The notes under the pieces are model-generated. The model saw nothing but the letters and a program-made list of their open reading frames with translations. It had not been told where the DNA came from and searched no databases. 8,028 bases of DNA from Rhodoferax sp. (GTDB taxonomy: Bacteria > Pseudomonadota > Gammaproteobacteria > Burkholderiales > Burkholderiaceae_C): contig JAQSDS010000033.1 of assembly GCA_029946045.1 (NCBI GenBank), positions 1 to 8,028 of the forward strand, read 5' to 3'. Each line of letters starts with the position of its first letter. The first letter of the stretch is position 1. Shown here in pieces: positions 5,354-8,028 of this stretch. Made by a program: the position numbers and the translations under genes.

Positions 5354-8028
5354 ATGAACGCCCCCACACAGCTTAAGTCTTTGATGCCTGCTGGCGCGAT
5401 TGCGCCGCATGAGCCCGAGCGCATCCGCGAAATTCCTTACAACTACACCTCGTTTTCTGACCGCGAGATCGTGATTCGCCTGCTCGGTGCACCGGCTTGG
5501 GGCTGGCTCAACAAGTTGCGCGATGAACGGCGCACGGGCCGCTCGGCCCGCATGTTGTACGAGGTGCTGGGCGACATCTGGGTGGTGCAGCGCAACCCCT
5601 ATTTGCAGGACGACCTGCTCGACAACCCGAAGCGACGGGTGTTGTTGGTGCAAGCCTTGCAACATCGGCTGGGTGAAATAGAAAAGCGCCGAAAACCTGC
5701 TGACGACCCCGAGCGCGATGCGCTGGTGGGTCAGCTGCTTGACGTGGCGCGTCAGGCGGTACAAGCGTTTGATGCCCATTTTGTCGAAACGGCCAGCTTG
5801 CGCCGCCAGGTCCAAAAAGTGCTGGCCAGACTGACTGGGAAGGACAACATCAAGTTTGACGGTCTGAGCCGCGTCAGCCATGTGACCGATGCCACCGACT
5901 GGCGGGTGGAATACCCGTTTGTGGTTCTGACGCCAGATTCCGAAGCCGAAATGGCCCATCTGGTCAAAGGCTGTATTGAGCTGGGTTTGACCATCATCCC
6001 GCGAGGCGGCGGTACGGGTTACACCGGCGGTGCCATTCCGTTGACCTGGAAGAGTGTGGTCATCAATACCGAGAAGCTCGAGGCCATGACCGAGGTCGAA
6101 ATGCGCACGCTGCCGGGCTTGGACCACGAAGTCGGCACGGTCTGGACCGAAGCCGGCGTGGTCACCAGTCGCGTCGCTCACGCAGCCGAACGCGCCGGTT
6201 TTGTCTTTGCGGTGGACCCAACCTCGGCCGATGCATCGTGTATTGGCGGCAACATTGCCATGAACGCTGGTGGCAAAAAGGCCGTGCTGTGGGGCACCTC
6301 GCTGGACAACCTGGCCAGCTGGCGCATGGTGACGCCGCAGGCCGAGTGGCTGGAGGTGACCCGCATCAACCACAACATGGGCAAGATCCACGATGTGGAT
6401 GTGGCCAGCTTTGAGCTGCAGTATTTCAAGGCCGACGGTAAGACGCCGCTGCGCTCAGAGCGGCTGGACATTGCCGGCAAGTCCTTTCGTAAAGAGGGCT
6501 TGGGCAAGGACGTGACCGACAAGTTTCTGAGCGGCCTGCCGGGTATCCAGAAAGAGGGCTGTGACGGCCTCATCACCAGCGCGCGCTGGGTGGTGCACCG
6601 CATGCCCAAACACACGCGCACCGTGTGCCTGGAGTTTTTCGGCAATGCCAAGGACGCCGTTCCCAGCATTGTCGAGATCAAGGACTTCATGTTTGCCGAG
6701 CAAAAACGCAGTGGCGTGTTGCTGGCCGGGCTGGAACATCTGGACGACCGTTACCTGAAAGCCGTGGGCTATACCACCAAGAGCAAGCGCGGAGCTGCCT
6801 TGAGCGGTGGCGGTGTGCCCAAGATGGTGTTGTTTGGTGATATTTCCGGCAATGACGCCGACGAGGTGGCGCGGGTCACCAGTGAGGTGGTTCGCATTGC
6901 CAATTCGCGCAGCGGCGAGGGCTTTATTGCCATCAGCCCCGAGGCGCGCAAGAAATTCTGGCTGGATCGCAAGCGCACGGCGGCCATCAGCCGCCATACC
7001 AACGCGTTCAAGATCAACGAAGACGTGGTGATCCCGCTGCCGCGCATGGCCGAGTACACCGACGGCATTGAGCGCATCAACATCGAACTCAGTTTGCGCA
7101 ACAAACTGGCGCTGTGCGATGCCCTGCAGGACTTTTTCAGGCAGGACCATCTGCCTGTGGGTCGACAAGATGATGCCGGCGAAATTTCTGTGGCCGAATT
7201 GCTGGAAGACCGTGTGGCCCAGGCGCTGGTGCTGATCGACGAGGTGAAATCACTTTGGTCAGGCTGGCTGCGCGATGTCGAGCCTTTGTTTCCTCAATTG
7301 CAAGACCATTCCCTGCGCGCCAGCTGGAAGACGCAAATCCGCCAGCCGCTGCAGCAAATTTTCAGTGGCGTGGCTTTTGAGGCGATCCTGAAAGAATGCA
7401 ACGCCATCCACCAGCGCGTGCTGAAAGGTCGTGTTTGGGTGGCCTTGCACATGCATGCCGGTGACGGCAATGTGCACACCAATATCCCGGTCAACAGTGA
7501 CGACTACGACATGCTGCAAGCAGCCCACGGCGCGGTCAAACGCATCATGGCGCTGGCGCGTCGCCTGGACGGCGTGATCTCGGGCGAGCACGGCATTGGC
7601 ATTACCAAGCTGGAGTTTTTGAGTGACGCCGAACTGCAGCCGTTCACCGACTACAAGGCCAGAGTGGATCCTGAGGGACGCTTCAACAAGGGCAAACTGT
7701 TGCGCCCAGGGTCAACCACAGACAGCTTGTACGCCGACCTGACCAACGCCTACACCCCCAGCTTTGGCCTGATGGGGCATGAGTCATTGATCATGCAGCA
7801 GTCCGACATTGGCGCCATTGCCGACAGCGTGAAAGACTGCTTGCGCTGTGGCAAATGCAAACCAGTGTGCGCCACCCATGTGCCGCGCGCTAATTTGTTG
7901 TACAGCCCGCGCAACAAGATTCTGGCCACCTCCCTGCTGGTGGAAGCCTTTTTGTACGAAGAGCAAACGCGCCGCGGCGTCAGCATCAAGCACTGGCAAG
8001 AATTTGAAGACGTGGCCGACCACTGCAC
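5354..8028 (+). CDS. Large FAD-linked oxidase / Fe-S oxidoreductase (DUF3683 type), 3' end cut by window edge
   Basis: ATG 5354-5356 opens a frame running 891 codons to the window edge without a stop; relatives are, as I recall, about 1,200-1,300 residues. Residues about 20-130 match the DUF3683 N-terminus ([20 protein letters not shown] from 24). Next comes a GlcD/D-lactate-dehydrogenase-type FAD-binding domain: [11 protein letters not shown] at 216-226 and [12 protein letters not shown] near 296. The FAD-oxidase C-terminal domain carries HAGDGNVH at 701-708 and SGEHGIG at 743-749. A ferredoxin-like 4Fe-4S motif follows (C829, C832, C835, C839), and C891 in ADHC is probably the first Cys of a second cluster cut by the edge. 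The protein is expected to oxidise a 2-hydroxyacid such as D-lactate or glycolate and pass electrons through Fe-S clusters to the quinone pool. The substrate cannot be read from the sequence. No ribosome-binding site is evident, but the conserved N-terminus supports this start. Confidence 0.92.
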   Translation, partial: MNAPTQLKSLMPAGAIAPHEPERIREIPYNYTSFSDREIVIRLLGAPAWGWLNKLRDERRTGRSARMLYEVLGDIWVVQRNPYLQDDLLDNPKRRVLLVQALQHRLGEIEKRRKPADDPERDALVGQLLDVARQAVQAFDAHFVETASLRRQVQKVLARLTGKDNIKFDGLSRVSHVTDATDWRVEYPFVVLTPDSEAEMAHLVKGCIELGLTIIPRGGGTGYTGGAIPLTWKSVVINTEKLEAMTEVEMRTLPGLDHEVGTVWTEAGVVTSRVAHAAERAGFVFAVDPTSADASCIGGNIAMNAGGKKAVLWGTSLDNLASWRMVTPQAEWLEVTRINHNMGKIHDVDVASFELQYFKADGKTPLRSERLDIAGKSFRKEGLGKDVTDKFLSGLPGIQKEGCDGLITSARWVVHRMPKHTRTVCLEFFGNAKDAVPSIVEIKDFMFAEQKRSGVLLAGLEHLDDRYLKAVGYTTKSKRGAALSGGGVPKMVLFGDISGNDADEVARVTSEVVRIANSRSGEGFIAISPEARKKFWLDRKRTAAISRHTNAFKINEDVVIPLPRMAEYTDGIERINIELSLRNKLALCDALQDFFRQDHLPVGRQDDAGEISVAELLEDRVAQALVLIDEVKSLWSGWLRDVEPLFPQLQDHSLRASWKTQIRQPLQQIFSGVAFEAILKECNAIHQRVLKGRVWVALHMHAGDGNVHTNIPVNSDDYDMLQAAHGAVKRIMALARRLDGVISGEHGIGITKLEFLSDAELQPFTDYKARVDPEGRFNKGKLLRPGSTTDSLYADLTNAYTPSFGLMGHESLIMQQSDIGAIADSVKDCLRCGKCKPVCATHVPRANLLYSPRNKILATSLLVEAFLYEEQTRRGVSIKHWQEFEDVADHC

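Noticed and set aside
5339..6391. 350-codon open frame on the minus strand opposite the FAD oxidase
   Set aside because: It lies wholly antisense to a clearly conserved plus-strand gene with recognisable FAD motifs; its protein has no motif and is explained by codon bias on the opposite strand.
6455..7168. 237-codon minus-strand frame opposite the oxidase
   Set aside because: Antisense shadow of the same conserved gene; no recognisable domain and no upstream ribosome-binding site.

Overview
The window looks like chromosomal DNA of a betaproteobacterium, most likely of the order Burkholderiales and close to Comamonadaceae such as Rhodoferax or Polaromonas. This rests on the moderately GC-rich coding sequence, the proteobacterial-type gene set, and above all the very large DUF3683-type FAD / Fe-S oxidoreductase on the right, a family I associate with that group. 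The genus is an inference. No tRNA, rRNA, CRISPR array, insertion sequence or other mobile element was recognised.

Layout. Four genes are read leftwards (minus strand) and one is read rightwards. From the divergent intergenic region at about 5016-5353, the minus-strand series is: (i) a three-domain glutaminase-STAS-cyclic-nucleotide-binding fusion (5015-3207); (ii) a 453-residue protein of unknown function with an N-terminal HD-like phosphohydrolase signature (3129-1768), 77 nt downstream and probably co-transcribed; (iii) after an AT-rich gap of 118 nt with its own predicted promoter and two palindromes, a small exported FecR-domain protein (1649-1176); and (iv) a TolC-family outer-membrane channel (from 1139, running off the left edge), 36 nt behind FecR. 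On the plus strand, the FAD-linked oxidase with a C-terminal iron-sulfur module starts at 5354 and runs off the right edge, just as its second Cys cluster begins.

Functional reading. The glutaminase is an intact serine-dependent family member whose activity is probably controlled through its C-terminal STAS and cNMP-binding domains; the HD-like protein next to it could be its partner or a signal-turnover enzyme. FecR-TolC looks like the start of an envelope or type I secretion locus whose remainder lies left of the window. The FAD/Fe-S protein is a respiratory-type 2-hydroxyacid dehydrogenase relative and seems unrelated to the leftward genes.

The most interesting parts are the cyclic-nucleotide-gated glutaminase with its uncharacterised HD-like neighbour, and the paired AT-rich palindromes (both with an AC centre) over the predicted fecR-tolC promoter. 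Two gene starts are set differently from the longest reading frame. The glutaminase is placed at a GTG at 5015 rather than at 5369. The HD-like gene is placed at a GTG at 3129 rather than a TTG at 3138.
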